From the NCBI RefSeq assembly GCF_009068765.1, contig NZ_CP035534.1:744001-808000 (forward strand): a stretch of DNA of 64,000 bases. The letters run 5' to 3'. Source of the stretch: Sulfurimonas hydrogeniphila (GTDB taxonomy: Bacteria; Campylobacterota; Campylobacteria; Campylobacterales; Sulfurimonadaceae). The notes beneath the pieces were generated by a model. It ran no database searches. It was given only the letters and a program-made list of their open reading frames with translations, and was not told the origin of the DNA. A program made the position numbers and the translations under genes. Below, piece after piece: positions 34,973 through 44,837 of this stretch. Numbering within the stretch: the stretch's first letter is position 1; each line of letters opens with the position of its first letter.

Positions 34973-35604
34973 TAGTATGTAATCCCCCATACAGATATAT
35001 TTAAATCAGAAATCAACGCCTGATCAGCTTTTATATCAAAGTTGTGGATATCAACGACCAGTTCACTCTGTTCTAATGAATTGATAAACTTCAAGGTGTT
35101 TTTATAATTCGCAGTTGATTCAATTGTAATATCGAGTATGTGTCCAAAAGAACTCTCATTTTTTGCATATTTGTTTGTCAGGGTAAGGAGTTTGACATTA
35201 TATCTTTGTGCATTAGTCGCTATGGAATCAAGATATTCACCCCATGCCCGTTCATCATATATTAAAGATGAAATAGTCTCAATTTTACTTTTTATATAAG
35301 AGTTGGTATCTTTTATGACAATTATCTCATTGTTTATGTTCCTGATTTCTTTTTCAAGCTGTAGAATTTTTGATTCTGGATTATGCTGCAGAAATGTTTT
35401 ATCGGCATTTATCTTTGTCTGGAGATTTTGCACACTGGCTCTTGTCTGTGTGAATTTGTCAAAGGAACTGTCCCAGAACAGAAGGTATGCAAAGGTAAAA
35501 ATGATACCGACAACCATCAGGTAAGTCATATAGATGTCTTTTTGGGTTTTGTTTTTAAAAGCTGCATCTATTCTATGGAGATAGTCTTCAAGATTTATTT
35601 TCAT
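34972..35604 (-). CDS. mshJ: MshJ/PilO-like alignment protein
   Basis: The 210 residues have a short cytoplasmic end, one helix (about 26-44), a coiled coil (about 60-110) and a C-terminal ferredoxin-like domain (about 115-210). This is the PilO/GspM/MshJ build. It overlaps mshI by four bases. In related systems this protein pairs with PilN/MshI to connect the cytoplasmic ring to the secretin. Confidence 0.75.
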   Translation of the reverse strand: MKINLEDYLHRIDAAFKNKTQKDIYMTYLMVVGIIFTFAYLLFWDSSFDKFTQTRASVQNLQTKINADKTFLQHNPESKILQLEKEIRNINNEIIVIKDTNSYIKSKIETISSLIYDERAWGEYLDSIATNAQRYNVKLLTLTNKYAKNESSFGHILDITIESTANYKNTLKFINSLEQSELVVDIHNFDIKADQALISDLNISVWGITY

Positions 35605-37136
35605 AATATACGCACCTTTAATTCACTGAAGTATTTATTTGTTTTTTCATCAAAGACAATCTCTTCAAGGATAAACTTGTATTTTCCTTCATAAATCTTA
35701 GTGAGATATTCAACAAGTTGTGTAATCTTTCTGTCATTATTGGCAACTAAATAAAAAGTCAGTGTTTTTGTTTTATTATCTTCTGCATACTTTGCTTCTT
35801 CAATCTTTACACCATACTTGTTTAAGTTTTTAGTGAACATTGTCAAAAGTTTTGCTTTCATGGGATAATCAACTTTTACTTCATGAATTTTCATAAGAGT
35901 GTTTTTTTTCTCAGAGTATTCTGTTTGTTCTTTGGCAAGCAATTTCAATGATTTTTCTTTGTCTGCTTTCCTGTTTTTAATAGTGGCTTCTCTGGTTATT
36001 TTGATATTATGAATCTCTTTATATTTTTGTTTGAGCAGATCTTCTTGCAGAGTCTGTGCATACGTAAGTATCCAGTATGTTATAGGGTACGCAAACGCAA
36101 GAGCAAAGGAAGCAAATATTAAAATTATAAGTTTGCCGCTTTCTCGTTTGATGAATTTCGGCGGTCGTCTGTAATCAGTAAAATTGCATTCATATATTTC
36201 ATCTTTGGGCAGTGTTGTATAAATATGCATAAGTGCATGAAGCTGATCAACATATTCATCTTCGGTCTCAAAACCGTAATCAAATTCAAATTCACTTGAC
36301 TTTATGTTTAACTCAACTTCCAGCATTTCATAAAGTTTTGTTACAGTGGGAAGCTGTGCTCCTATATATACATGCTCAAATTTTTCAATATCAAATGCTC
36401 TTTTTGCATAGGTGAGAATATCATTGATATTTGCAAACAATTCTTTATAAAGACGAATAAAAAATTCTTTGTAATCGCTTGTAGTTTCTTTAAGATTTTC
36501 TTTTGAAAAAAAGTATATAAATTCGTTATATTCAATTCTCTCACCATACAGTTCACAAAAACGCTCATGCATTTCTACAAGAGAATATTTTAAAGATTTG
36601 GTATAAACAAATTCCTTGTTGCCGTAAATAGTCAAAAATGCATCATTTTCCTGAATATATATAAAACAGTGTACACCGTTACTGTCGATGAGTTCTTTTG
36701 TATAAAGTGATTTGATTAAAAGAGGCGAAGGAATGATGACATCAATATATTTTACTTTTTCAATAATTTTTATAAAAGTATTGGTTATGTCCAAAGGGTC
36801 TACGATAAAGACATGAAAATATCTGTTTTCTTCATCTAATGTGTCAAATGATTCTATGTACCGAATTTTATACTCAACTGCCTGATCAAGGGCCAGTTCA
36901 TCATATGCTTTGTTACTGATAGCATCAAACAAATCTTCCTCAGGAATATTTTTACTGATTGCAATCTGGGCAGTTATAAATTCTTTTGTACTGATATATG
37001 AAATTACAAACTGATCTTTTGAAAATTTTGGACTTGTTGTTTCTGTGATGAAACTTGATATTCCACTAAAGTATGTCTCTTTGTATGGATTAATTGATAA
37101 TACACTTGAAAAAGAGTGCTGTGTTGATGTATTCAT
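35601..37136 (-). CDS. mshI: MshI-like protein: PilM-type domain fused to PilN-type domain
   Basis: The 511 residues combine a cytoplasmic actin-like PilM/GspL region (about 1-310, with IDVIIPSPLLIKSLYTKEL and FEHVYIGAQLPTVTKLYEML), one membrane helix (about 336-357, LIILIFASFALAFAYPITYWI), a coiled coil (about 365-410) and a periplasmic PilN-like domain. MshI and GspL share this fusion. AGGA precedes the ATG. First gene of the cluster, which runs I-J-K-L-M-N-x-E-G. Confidence 0.78.
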   Translation of the reverse strand: MNTSTQHSFSSVLSINPYKETYFSGISSFITETTSPKFSKDQFVISYISTKEFITAQIAISKNIPEEDLFDAISNKAYDELALDQAVEYKIRYIESFDTLDEENRYFHVFIVDPLDITNTFIKIIEKVKYIDVIIPSPLLIKSLYTKELIDSNGVHCFIYIQENDAFLTIYGNKEFVYTKSLKYSLVEMHERFCELYGERIEYNEFIYFFSKENLKETTSDYKEFFIRLYKELFANINDILTYAKRAFDIEKFEHVYIGAQLPTVTKLYEMLEVELNIKSSEFEFDYGFETEDEYVDQLHALMHIYTTLPKDEIYECNFTDYRRPPKFIKRESGKLIILIFASFALAFAYPITYWILTYAQTLQEDLLKQKYKEIHNIKITREATIKNRKADKEKSLKLLAKEQTEYSEKKNTLMKIHEVKVDYPMKAKLLTMFTKNLNKYGVKIEEAKYAEDNKTKTLTFYLVANNDRKITQLVEYLTKIYEGKYKFILEEIVFDEKTNKYFSELKVRIL

Positions 37137-37147
37137 TAACTATAATC

Positions 37148-38440
37148 CTATTTAAAATGAACCAATAACATGGAACAAAATTCATCATTTTTGTAAAACT
37201 CAATCCTGTATGTTTTGTTATTGTTATCAACTGAATAGTGTTTGTTTAACTCTTTTAAAGATATATTTATCTGACTCTCATCTACTCTGTTTTTTTTATA
37301 ATAACCTATAACATTCACACGGTGTTTTTTACTCTTGACGATTTTAAAATCGTCACTTACATAAAATTCTGAAGCTTTTGGCAAAGAAACTTCGTTATTG
37401 TCTATAACAATTGTGTATTTTTCGGGACAATAATCCGACATTTTAAAATATTGGGGTTTGAGTGTAGTTACTAACTTATTCCCGATATATATCAAATATC
37501 TGCCTTGTTTTCTTTTTACTTCTCCCAATGGATGGGAGAAATAAAACTCATTACTTTTTGATTTTATCGGAATATAGCTTAAAGAGTTTTTTATATCATT
37601 CAAATTTAACAAAATATTGTGATTTATTACTAATGTTCCATAGTTTTTTATTATATTCGTGATTTGTGCTGCATTTAATTCAAAGTCGCGTTTGTAGGCG
37701 ATTCCCATTATTTTCATATATTCTTCTATTGCCATGAGTTGATAAAAGACTTTTTGAGACAAGCTGGAGAGATTTTTACTTGTCTCGATGGCAAATGCCG
37801 GCTTGTCATTTGTAACAGCAAAGTAGGTAAGAGAAAGCTGCATTGCCTCATCTTCATACTTTGTATTGGTGTTTTTTACATTGAAACTGTGATGCTTTTT
37901 CAGGAGTTTTTTATTGATATTGTTTTTGACTGTTTCTGCAATAGTGTTTAAGTCGCCAAAAAGCTGTTTTTGTTGGAGTCGGCACTGGTCAATAACACAG
38001 GTCTGTCCCCAGGCATTCGGATTAAATATACTGCCTTGGTTCTGCTTACGGTAAAAACCATGTCCGTCGTGTAAATTTAAGACTAAAGAAACTTTTTTTG
38101 AAAGTATTATTTTTTTGACTTCTTGGATGATTTTTCTGTCTTTGTCATCTTTTTTGATATGTGAAAACTTACGATTCATATCACCATGAATGCCACGTTT
38201 GTTAGCCATAATACTTTCTTTGTTCAAGTTTGGAATAATCCATAAATTCTTAGATGTTACAGTGTAGTGTGTGGCCAATATTGAAGCTGCAAAATATCCG
38301 CCGGGTTCATTACCGTGAATTCCGCCTATAACTAAAAGAGTGGTGTTTGAGTCACTGTTTTCTTTTTTGATAAGCTGAATATTTGCATTGAGAACAGATG
38401 AAAAAAGAAGTGCCAGGCATATATTGAAAATCAGAGACAT
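37148..38440 (-). CDS. pgp1: Peptidoglycan D,L-carboxypeptidase Pgp1/Csd4 type (M99)
   Basis: Trims tripeptide stems to dipeptides in peptidoglycan, giving helical cell shape in Campylobacter and Helicobacter. The 430 residues have a signal peptide (about 1-19). Zinc-site motifs are VIGGIHGNEPGGYFAA and LVLNLHDGHGFYRK, and the substrate region NKRGIHGDMNRKF is present, with extra C-terminal domains to the end. It follows pgp2 with no intergenic base. The pairing with pgp2 suggests a curved or helical cell. Confidence 0.85.
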   Translation of the reverse strand: MSLIFNICLALLFSSVLNANIQLIKKENSDSNTTLLVIGGIHGNEPGGYFAASILATHYTVTSKNLWIIPNLNKESIMANKRGIHGDMNRKFSHIKKDDKDRKIIQEVKKIILSKKVSLVLNLHDGHGFYRKQNQGSIFNPNAWGQTCVIDQCRLQQKQLFGDLNTIAETVKNNINKKLLKKHHSFNVKNTNTKYEDEAMQLSLTYFAVTNDKPAFAIETSKNLSSLSQKVFYQLMAIEEYMKIMGIAYKRDFELNAAQITNIIKNYGTLVINHNILLNLNDIKNSLSYIPIKSKSNEFYFSHPLGEVKRKQGRYLIYIGNKLVTTLKPQYFKMSDYCPEKYTIVIDNNEVSLPKASEFYVSDDFKIVKSKKHRVNVIGYYKKNRVDESQINISLKELNKHYSVDNNNKTYRIEFYKNDEFCSMLLVHFK

Positions 38441-39433
38441 TTATTTCTCTGTTATAATGCTGAATTGATTGTTTTGTAAGCGTACAATTAATATCTTTTT
38501 TCCATGAAAAGAGAAACTGTCGGATTTGTACTCTTCGTTAAAGGTTATCTTATATAAGTTTTCAATATTGGGATATGCAATGATGTTTATATTGCGAAAC
38601 AGTATGATTTTATTTTCATTTTTGCTAAAAACTCTTTGCTTGTATTGCTTGAATTTTTCAAGATTCATACCGTCAAATCTTTTAAATTCCTGTGCATAGA
38701 AGTGAAGATAATCTTCCAGATTATTATAAAGCCAGGAATAGCGCCATGCGTACAGATTGGATAAAAGCAGTGCCAGGGTCTCTTTTGATACAGTATGGTT
38801 GCTGCCTGTATCTTCTTTTATAATCAATACTGTTTTTTTGATATCAATATTTTTATTAAGACATTCTATGCTTTTGTTATTGATGGCAATACACCCTTTT
38901 GTAAATTCGTCTCTTTCCTGATTGCTTGGCAGTCCGTGAATCCAGATACCCTGTCCAGTTTTTCCTTTGTATCTGTCATAGAGGTTCGGATAGGAAGTCA
39001 CAAATGCCATTGGACCGTAAAAAGAGTCGACTTTTGATAGCTTTTTTACAATATCATAAACGCCAACAGGTGTTTTAAGGTCGCCTTCTCTGGTTTTGTC
39101 TCCTTTGAATTTTCCCGTAAAAGCACTGTACTCTTTTCGCAGCCTGTATGTGTTGTTGCTGTCTCTTGAGTAAATTAACAGTTCTGATTTTGATTTGTCA
39201 CACAGTAAAATATTTGTATAGGATTCAATATAGCCAAATTGGGTGTCTTTGTTTTTGAGAAACTCCTGCCAATAATTTTTATCACTAAGGCTTTTATCCA
39301 ACTCTTTTTGAATATTTTTAATGCCATGCAGTCGATAGTTTGTTAAAATGTCATTGTTTGAAGCAAACACAGCAGTTGAAAAACAAAGTGTACAGATAAT
39401 ACTTATAACAAAAAAGTAAAATCTATTGCCCAT
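38441..39433 (-). CDS. pgp2: Peptidoglycan L,D-carboxypeptidase Pgp2/Csd6 type
   Basis: Trims tetrapeptide stems to tripeptides, the step before Pgp1. The 330 residues have a signal peptide (about 1-24) and an L,D-transpeptidase-type domain with FKGDKTREGDLKTPVGVYDI and the active site IWIHGLPSN...FTKGCIAINN. A C-terminal NTF2-like pocket region contains YAWRYSWLYNNLEDYLHFYAQEF, as in Csd6. I use the ATG at 39433 with AGGA seven bases upstream. It overlaps era by 11 bases. Confidence 0.85.
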   Translation of the reverse strand: MGNRFYFFVISIICTLCFSTAVFASNNDILTNYRLHGIKNIQKELDKSLSDKNYWQEFLKNKDTQFGYIESYTNILLCDKSKSELLIYSRDSNNTYRLRKEYSAFTGKFKGDKTREGDLKTPVGVYDIVKKLSKVDSFYGPMAFVTSYPNLYDRYKGKTGQGIWIHGLPSNQERDEFTKGCIAINNKSIECLNKNIDIKKTVLIIKEDTGSNHTVSKETLALLLSNLYAWRYSWLYNNLEDYLHFYAQEFKRFDGMNLEKFKQYKQRVFSKNENKIILFRNINIIAYPNIENLYKITFNEEYKSDSFSFHGKKILIVRLQNNQFSIITEK

Positions 39434-40307
39434 GGTCATATCCTATCTCTTTGAGGAAATTTTTGTCTTTTGTCCACCCTTTTTTGACTGTTACCTGAAG
39501 GTTCAAATAGGCTTTTTTTCCGCTGAGTCTTTCGATTTTTTCTCGGGCAGATTTGCCTATTCGTTTGACGGATTCACCGCCTTTTCCGATAATGATTCCT
39601 TTTTGCGACTCTTTTTCTATAATTATTGTGGCATAAATTCTGTCAATTCCTGTTTCTTCTTCGATAGAGTCAATAATGACATCCGATTCATAAGGGACTT
39701 CATCACTGATGTTTTCAAAAATAGCTTCACGGATAAATCCTGCATAAATGTCACGAACAAGTTCACTTGTCAAATCCTCAGGATCATACAGATAAGGAGA
39801 TTCCGGTAAATTTTTTGCAATAGTGTCCAATAAGTCTTTATGACCTACCTTACGGGGAATTGCTACAGGAATAAGCGCTTCAAAGTGATCAGCATATTTA
39901 TTGTAGGCACTAATCGATTTAAAAAGTTTTTCTTGCGAAACCTGATCTATTTTGCTTAAAACAATAATATGCTTCACCCGTCCGTTGTTAATTTTTAAAA
40001 ATCTTTCATAATGTTCGGTAGAATCAGTCACCGGTGCAAGGTAGACGATTAAATCACAATCACCCATTGCTTTAAGGGCTTCATCAAGCATAAACTGATT
40101 GAGCATTTTTTCTTTTTCATGCAAACCGGGCGTGTCGACAAAAATAATCTGTGCATTTTCATGCATAACAATTGCATTTGAACGCTTTCTTGTTGCATTG
40201 GCTTTTTGACTTACCATTGCAATTTTTTCGCCCAAAAGGGAATTCATTAGGGTGCTTTTACCTGCATTCGGACGTCCAATCAAGGAAACGAAACCAGCTT
40301 TAGTCAT
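39423..40307 (-). CDS. era: GTPase Era
   Basis: Ribosome small-subunit assembly GTPase. The 294 residues carry G1 GRPNAGKSTLMNSLLG, the G3 motif DTPGLHE, the G4-like LSKID, and the C-terminal KH domain with GIIIGKGGESVKRIGKSARE. Standard length. It runs into pgp2 with an 11-base overlap. Confidence 0.96.
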   Translation of the reverse strand: MTKAGFVSLIGRPNAGKSTLMNSLLGEKIAMVSQKANATRKRSNAIVMHENAQIIFVDTPGLHEKEKMLNQFMLDEALKAMGDCDLIVYLAPVTDSTEHYERFLKINNGRVKHIIVLSKIDQVSQEKLFKSISAYNKYADHFEALIPVAIPRKVGHKDLLDTIAKNLPESPYLYDPEDLTSELVRDIYAGFIREAIFENISDEVPYESDVIIDSIEEETGIDRIYATIIIEKESQKGIIIGKGGESVKRIGKSAREKIERLSGKKAYLNLQVTVKKGWTKDKNFLKEIGYDHGQ

Positions 40308-40331
40308 TTTTACAAACCTTACTTATTTTTA

Positions 40332-40347
40332 CAGACACAAGTGTCTG
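40332..40347 (-). terminator. Small perfect hairpin between hslU and era
   Basis: CAGACAC-AA-GTGTCTG forms a 7-bp inverted repeat in the 46-base gap after the hslU stop. No U tract follows on the minus strand, so partial attenuation or an RNA-processing site is as likely as termination. Confidence 0.3.
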
Positions 40348-40353
40348 AACTTA

Positions 40354-41682
40354 TTATAATATATATCTTGATAAGTCTTCATCTTCTACGGCGTTATCGA
40401 GTTTTTCATGCACAAGCTTTGCTGTGACGACAAACTCTTTTCCTTTATACTCATCTGCATTGAAACTGATATCTTCAAGTATTCTCTCTAACACAGTATG
40501 CAGACGTCTTGCACCGATATCTTCAGCCGTTTCATTGGCACGGTGTGCAAGTTTTGCAATGGCTCTTACCGCTTCATCTTCAAATATCAACTCCATGCCT
40601 TCAACGCCCAAGAGAGCCTGGTACTGTTTCAGCAGAGAGTTTTGTGTACGCGTTAGTATTTGATAGAGTGTCTCTTCTGTTAAAGCTTCTAGTTCTACAC
40701 GAAGCGGAAATCTTCCTTGCAGTTCCGGAATCAAATCACTTGGTTTGCTGACATGAAAAGCACCGGCTGCAATAAAGAGAATATGATCGGTATTGATTGT
40801 TCCGTATTTTGTTGAAACACTGCTTCCCTCTACGATAGGCAAGAGGTCTCTCTGGACTCCTTCTTTTGAGGGGTCATTCCGTCCCTGACTTTTTTCACTG
40901 AGTGCAATTTTGTCTATTTCATCAAGAAAAATAATCCCTCCGTTTTCCGCCCGTCTCAATGCTTCTGCATTTACTCTTGTCATATCAAGAAGTTTATTGG
41001 TTGCTTCCTGACGAAGAAGCATCTTGGCATCTTTAACCGTTACCTCTTTTTTGTTGTCTTCTTTGTTAATTGTGGCAAAGACTTTGGAGAAACTCTCTTG
41101 CACTTTGGCCATTTCCGGCGGTAAATTTGTGTCATTAAATTCGATATTGAGTTTTTCTATTTCAAGTTCTATGACTTTATCATCCATTTCACCGGATTCT
41201 ATACGCTTTTCCATAGCTTCTAAGAGGCGTTGATAATCATCTTTTTTGCTTTCACTTGCACCGGCAGGAAGGGGAGGGAGCAGTTTTTCTGTGATTTTAT
41301 TGATAATGTAGTTTTCTATTTTTTCTTTGTTTGCTTCTTCCTGTTCCGCTTTGACAATGCTGATGGAATTTACAACCAGATCACGAATCATAGACTCTAC
41401 GTCACGACCGACAAACCCCACTTCTGTATATTTGCTTGCTTCAACTTTTATAAACGGTACTTTCATCATTTTAGCCAGACGGCGTGATATTTCCGTCTTT
41501 CCGACACCGGTTGAACCAATCATTAAAATATTTTTCGGAGTAATTTCATTCTTGAGTTCATCATCAAGCTGCATACGTCTGTAGCGTGTTCGCAAAGCAA
41601 GTGCAATGGTTTTTTTCGCATCTTTTTGAGCAATGACATAATTGTCCAGATATTCTACAATTTCTTTTGGTGTTAAATTCAC
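40354..41682 (-). CDS. hslU: HslU ATPase of the HslUV protease
   Basis: AAA+ unfoldase feeding HslV. The 442 residues show Walker [20 protein letters not shown], the pore motif [19 protein letters not shown], Walker [14 protein letters not shown], and the family C-terminus DLSRYIL. The start overlaps the hslV end by four bases. Confidence 0.97.
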   Translation of the reverse strand: MNLTPKEIVEYLDNYVIAQKDAKKTIALALRTRYRRMQLDDELKNEITPKNILMIGSTGVGKTEISRRLAKMMKVPFIKVEASKYTEVGFVGRDVESMIRDLVVNSISIVKAEQEEANKEKIENYIINKITEKLLPPLPAGASESKKDDYQRLLEAMEKRIESGEMDDKVIELEIEKLNIEFNDTNLPPEMAKVQESFSKVFATINKEDNKKEVTVKDAKMLLRQEATNKLLDMTRVNAEALRRAENGGIIFLDEIDKIALSEKSQGRNDPSKEGVQRDLLPIVEGSSVSTKYGTINTDHILFIAAGAFHVSKPSDLIPELQGRFPLRVELEALTEETLYQILTRTQNSLLKQYQALLGVEGMELIFEDEAVRAIAKLAHRANETAEDIGARRLHTVLERILEDISFNADEYKGKEFVVTAKLVHEKLDNAVEDEDLSRYIL

Positions 41683-42224
41683 TGCGCTTCTCCATCGAGT
41701 ATGAGTGTTTTAATATTATGATTTGTATATATACAAAGATCTGCCGCTACATGTAAAGACTCTTTGACAAGTTCCTCTTCGTCCAATGAAGCGTGCTTTT
41801 TTAATGCGCGTGCAGCTGAAATGGCAAAATTGCCTCCGCTTCCTATAGAAGCGATTTGTCCGTCTTCCGGCTCAACCACATCGCCGTTTCCCGTCAAAAT
41901 AAATATATGTTCATTGTTCAAAACAATCATCATAGCCTCAAGACGACGCAGCACTTTGTCTTTTCTCCAAGCCTTAGAAAACTCAACAACAGATTTGAGC
42001 AAATCTCCTTTTTTATTTTCTAAAAATTCTTCAAACATATCAAACAGATTAAAAGCATCAGCAGTACTTCCGGCAAACCCTGCCAGAATTTTACCGTGAT
42101 GCAGCCTGCGGATTTTTGTTGCATTGCCCTTTAAAACGCTGTCTCCAAAGGTCACTTGACCATCACCGCCGATAACGGCTTTTTTTTGACCTTTGTAGGC
42201 CAGTATGGTAGTAGCATCAAACAT
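41679..42224 (-). CDS. hslV: HslV protease subunit
   Basis: Threonine protease core of HslUV. The 181 residues start [12 protein letters not shown]. The mature active-site threonine is expected at the start of TTILAYKG after removal of the leader. [22 protein letters not shown] and [14 protein letters not shown] are family motifs. It lies six bases after rplI. Confidence 0.96.
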   Translation of the reverse strand: MFDATTILAYKGQKKAVIGGDGQVTFGDSVLKGNATKIRRLHHGKILAGFAGSTADAFNLFDMFEEFLENKKGDLLKSVVEFSKAWRKDKVLRRLEAMMIVLNNEHIFILTGNGDVVEPEDGQIASIGSGGNFAISAARALKKHASLDEEELVKESLHVAADLCIYTNHNIKTLILDGEAQ

Positions 42225-42230
42225 TAATTC

Positions 42231-42677
42231 TTACTCTCCCTGAACATCTACATGGAGTTTTGCATGAATTCCGTGACCGAGTTTCAAATCCAAATCATGT
42301 TCCCCGATTGTTTTAATCGCTGTTTTGTCTGTAATGGCTTTTTTATCTATCTCTATGTCATGTTGTTCTTTGAGTGCATTTGCGACTTCTTCTTTGGTTA
42401 TAGCCCCAAACAGGTGTCCGTTGTTGCCAACTTTTTTTGTAATGACAACTTCGAGTTTATCAAGTTTTTCTGCAATCTTCTTGAGTCTTGCTATTTCAGC
42501 TTTTTCTTCTTCTTCTTTTCTTTTGGTTTCTGCCTCATGTTCAGCAATAATCTCAGGTGTTGCAGGTTTGGCAAAACCTTTTTTAATTAAAAAGTTTTGA
42601 CCATAACCTGGTTTGACCTCTTTGACTTCACCGGCTTTACCCAAACTTTTTACATCTTTAATTAATAATACTTTCAT
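42231..42677 (-). CDS. rplI: Ribosomal protein bL9
   Basis: The 148 residues start MKVLLIKDVKSLGKAGEVKEVKPGYGQNFLIKKG, the bL9 N-domain. A long connecting helix and a C-domain with NGHLFGAITKEEVANAL follow. Placed directly upstream of hslVU. Confidence 0.97.
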   Translation of the reverse strand: MKVLLIKDVKSLGKAGEVKEVKPGYGQNFLIKKGFAKPATPEIIAEHEAETKRKEEEEKAEIARLKKIAEKLDKLEVVITKKVGNNGHLFGAITKEEVANALKEQHDIEIDKKAITDKTAIKTIGEHDLDLKLGHGIHAKLHVDVQGE

Positions 42678-42697
42678 AGATTATTCCTAGTTTTATT

Positions 42698-43435
42698 TTA
42701 TCTTTCTATTTCACCTGGATAGGCAACAATACCATTTGTCAAGTTTCCGATTTTTGTATAACCGTTGTCTGTAAGAATTCTTGCAACATGAGCAGAACGG
42801 CTTCCTACATGACAGTAGAGTATGATATTTTCATTTTTACCGTAGTTTGTTTCTTCCCATGTTTGAAAAAATGAACTTGTCGGTACCAGTTTGTCTGCAC
42901 CTTTAATGTGCCCCATCTGCCATTCCATATATTCGCGTACATCTACAAGCTTAAAATCAACCATTTTCAGTTCACGTGCTTCTAAAAGGGATACAAGTTC
43001 ATCACCGTCAAGTTCGTCTTTGTTCACAAGTATTTCGCACTCCTCTTTTGTCAGTCCTCTGGAATGGCTGTGTGCGGCCTCTTCCATACCGAGTTCAATA
43101 CGCTTTTTCTCGGCAAATTCAGGAGTACAGAAAATTCCACAGTGACAGACGCCACCCTCCGGAATTTCTTTTTCAATGGCAGGTTTACAAGGACAGATTC
43201 TGTCATCAACCGATTTTGGCTTTCCGTCAACTTCTTCAACCATAAAACAGGGACAAAATCTTTTTTTGTACATCATCTTGTTTCGTGCAAGGCCCATCTG
43301 TACGCCTTCGTTCACTTCTTCTTGCGGGTTGTATACCCAACCGAACTGTGCATTGACCTTGTCTGTAAATTTGATTGTTTTTTCAAGTTCCGCCTGAAAT
43401 TCCGGTGAATTCATATCAATTTTTATTATACTCAT
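42698..43435 (-). CDS. Ferredoxin-thioredoxin reductase catalytic domain fused to rhodanese
   Basis: The 245 residues join two domains. Residues about 20-120 carry FCPCFM, ICPCKP and VCHCGIFC, the cysteine pattern that binds the 4Fe-4S cluster and active disulfide in the FTR catalytic chain. Residues about 155-245 are a rhodanese domain with VDVREYMEWQMGHIKGA and active-site CHVGSR. The fusion suggests sulfane-sulfur transfer or persulfide handling coupled to ferredoxin-driven thiol reduction. Function is inference; the domains are clear. It sits between rplI and argG. Confidence 0.87.
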   Translation of the reverse strand: MSIIKIDMNSPEFQAELEKTIKFTDKVNAQFGWVYNPQEEVNEGVQMGLARNKMMYKKRFCPCFMVEEVDGKPKSVDDRICPCKPAIEKEIPEGGVCHCGIFCTPEFAEKKRIELGMEEAAHSHSRGLTKEECEILVNKDELDGDELVSLLEARELKMVDFKLVDVREYMEWQMGHIKGADKLVPTSSFFQTWEETNYGKNENIILYCHVGSRSAHVARILTDNGYTKIGNLTNGIVAYPGEIER

Positions 43436-43450
43436 ATCTCGTTCCTCTAG

Positions 43451-44674
43451 TTATTTTTTAAATTTGTTTCTTGCTTTACCTTCAATGATAAAACGCAATG
43501 CATTGAGTTTTATAAAACCTTCTGCATCTTTTTGGTTGTAAACTTCATCTTCTTCAAAAGTAGAATATTCAGGATTAAAAAGCGAAACATCAGAACTTCT
43601 TCCCACAACGGTTACATTTCCTTTGTAAAGCTTTAATCGTACTGTTCCTTCCACCCATTTTTGTGTTTGATCAATTGCTGCCTGCAGCATTTCACGCTCA
43701 GGAGCAAACCAAAAACCGTTATATATAAGTTTTGCATAACGAGGCATCATCTCATCTTTAAGGTGCGCTGCTTCACGGTCAAGTGTGATGGATTCTATTG
43801 CCCGGTGTGCTTTGAGCATAATCGTTCCGCCCGGAGTTTCATAACATCCGCGGGCTTTCATGCCGACAAAACGGTTTTCAACGATGTCAACACGACCGAT
43901 TCCGTGCTTGTTGCCATATTCGTTTAGTGTCTGCAGCATTGTGGCAGGTGAAAGTTTTTCTCCGTTGAGTGCAATCGGATCACCGTTTTTGTATTCGATC
44001 TCTATGTATTCGGGAGTATCCGGTGCTTTTTCTGGTGAAGTTGTCCACAGCCACATCGACTCTTCCGGCTCTGCTGCAGGGTCTTCCAAAATACCGCCTT
44101 CATAAGAGATATGCAAAAGGTTGGCATCCATAGAATAAGGGGATTTTTTTCCTTTTTTCTCAATCTGAATTCCATGCTGTGCCGCATAGGCCAAAAGTTT
44201 TTCACGAGAATTTAAATCCCATTCACGCCAAGGAGCGATAATGGTAAGTGTAGAGTCCTGTCCAAGGTATCCCATTTCAAAGCGAACCTGGTCATTGCCT
44301 TTTCCTGTTGCCCCATGCGCTACACCGTCAGCACCGGTGATTTTTGCAATTTCTGCCTGACGTTTTGCTATTAAAGGGCGTGCAATGGATGTCCCTAAAA
44401 GATATTCCCCTTCATAAATAGCATTGGCACGAAACATCGGGAAAACAAAATCTCTTACAAACTCTTCGCGTAAATCATCAATAAAAATATTCTCAGGTTT
44501 AATGCCAAGTTCAAGTGCTTTAACACGTGCAGGTTCAAGTTCTTCACCTTGTCCTAAATCTGCTGTAAAAGTAACAACTTCGCATTTGTATTCGTCTTGC
44601 AGCCATTTGAGTATAACACTGGTATCAAGTCCGCCAGAGTATGCCAAAACAACTTTTTTAACACTTTTTTTCAT
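43451..44674 (-). CDS. argG: Argininosuccinate synthase
   Basis: Condenses citrulline and aspartate with ATP in arginine synthesis. The 407 residues have the PP-loop [18 protein letters not shown] and the family motifs [16 protein letters not shown] and [20 protein letters not shown]. Normal length. Confidence 0.97.
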   Translation of the reverse strand: MKKSVKKVVLAYSGGLDTSVILKWLQDEYKCEVVTFTADLGQGEELEPARVKALELGIKPENIFIDDLREEFVRDFVFPMFRANAIYEGEYLLGTSIARPLIAKRQAEIAKITGADGVAHGATGKGNDQVRFEMGYLGQDSTLTIIAPWREWDLNSREKLLAYAAQHGIQIEKKGKKSPYSMDANLLHISYEGGILEDPAAEPEESMWLWTTSPEKAPDTPEYIEIEYKNGDPIALNGEKLSPATMLQTLNEYGNKHGIGRVDIVENRFVGMKARGCYETPGGTIMLKAHRAIESITLDREAAHLKDEMMPRYAKLIYNGFWFAPEREMLQAAIDQTQKWVEGTVRLKLYKGNVTVVGRSSDVSLFNPEYSTFEEDEVYNQKDAEGFIKLNALRFIIEGKARNKFKK

Positions 44675-44818
44675 GTAAAAAACCTTTGATAATAAAATAA
44701 TTACCGCGATTATAACGAAAAACAGGTGAGAAGTTGCTTATGAATTTTGTATTTGTTTTTTTTAGTAAAACTTGCCAAAGGTGTGTTTACATGTAAAGAG
44801 GGTTCAAGAGTAAATGCA

Positions 44819-44834
44819 GTACTTTGTGAAGTAC
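44819..44834 (-). terminator. Hairpin after flaG
   Basis: GTACTT-TGTG-AAGTAC is a 6-bp stem starting four bases beyond the flaG stop. A U tract is lacking, so termination strength is doubtful. The rest of the 163-base gap to argG holds one TTACATGTAA word at 44787-44796. Confidence 0.35.
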
Positions 44835-44837
44835 ACT

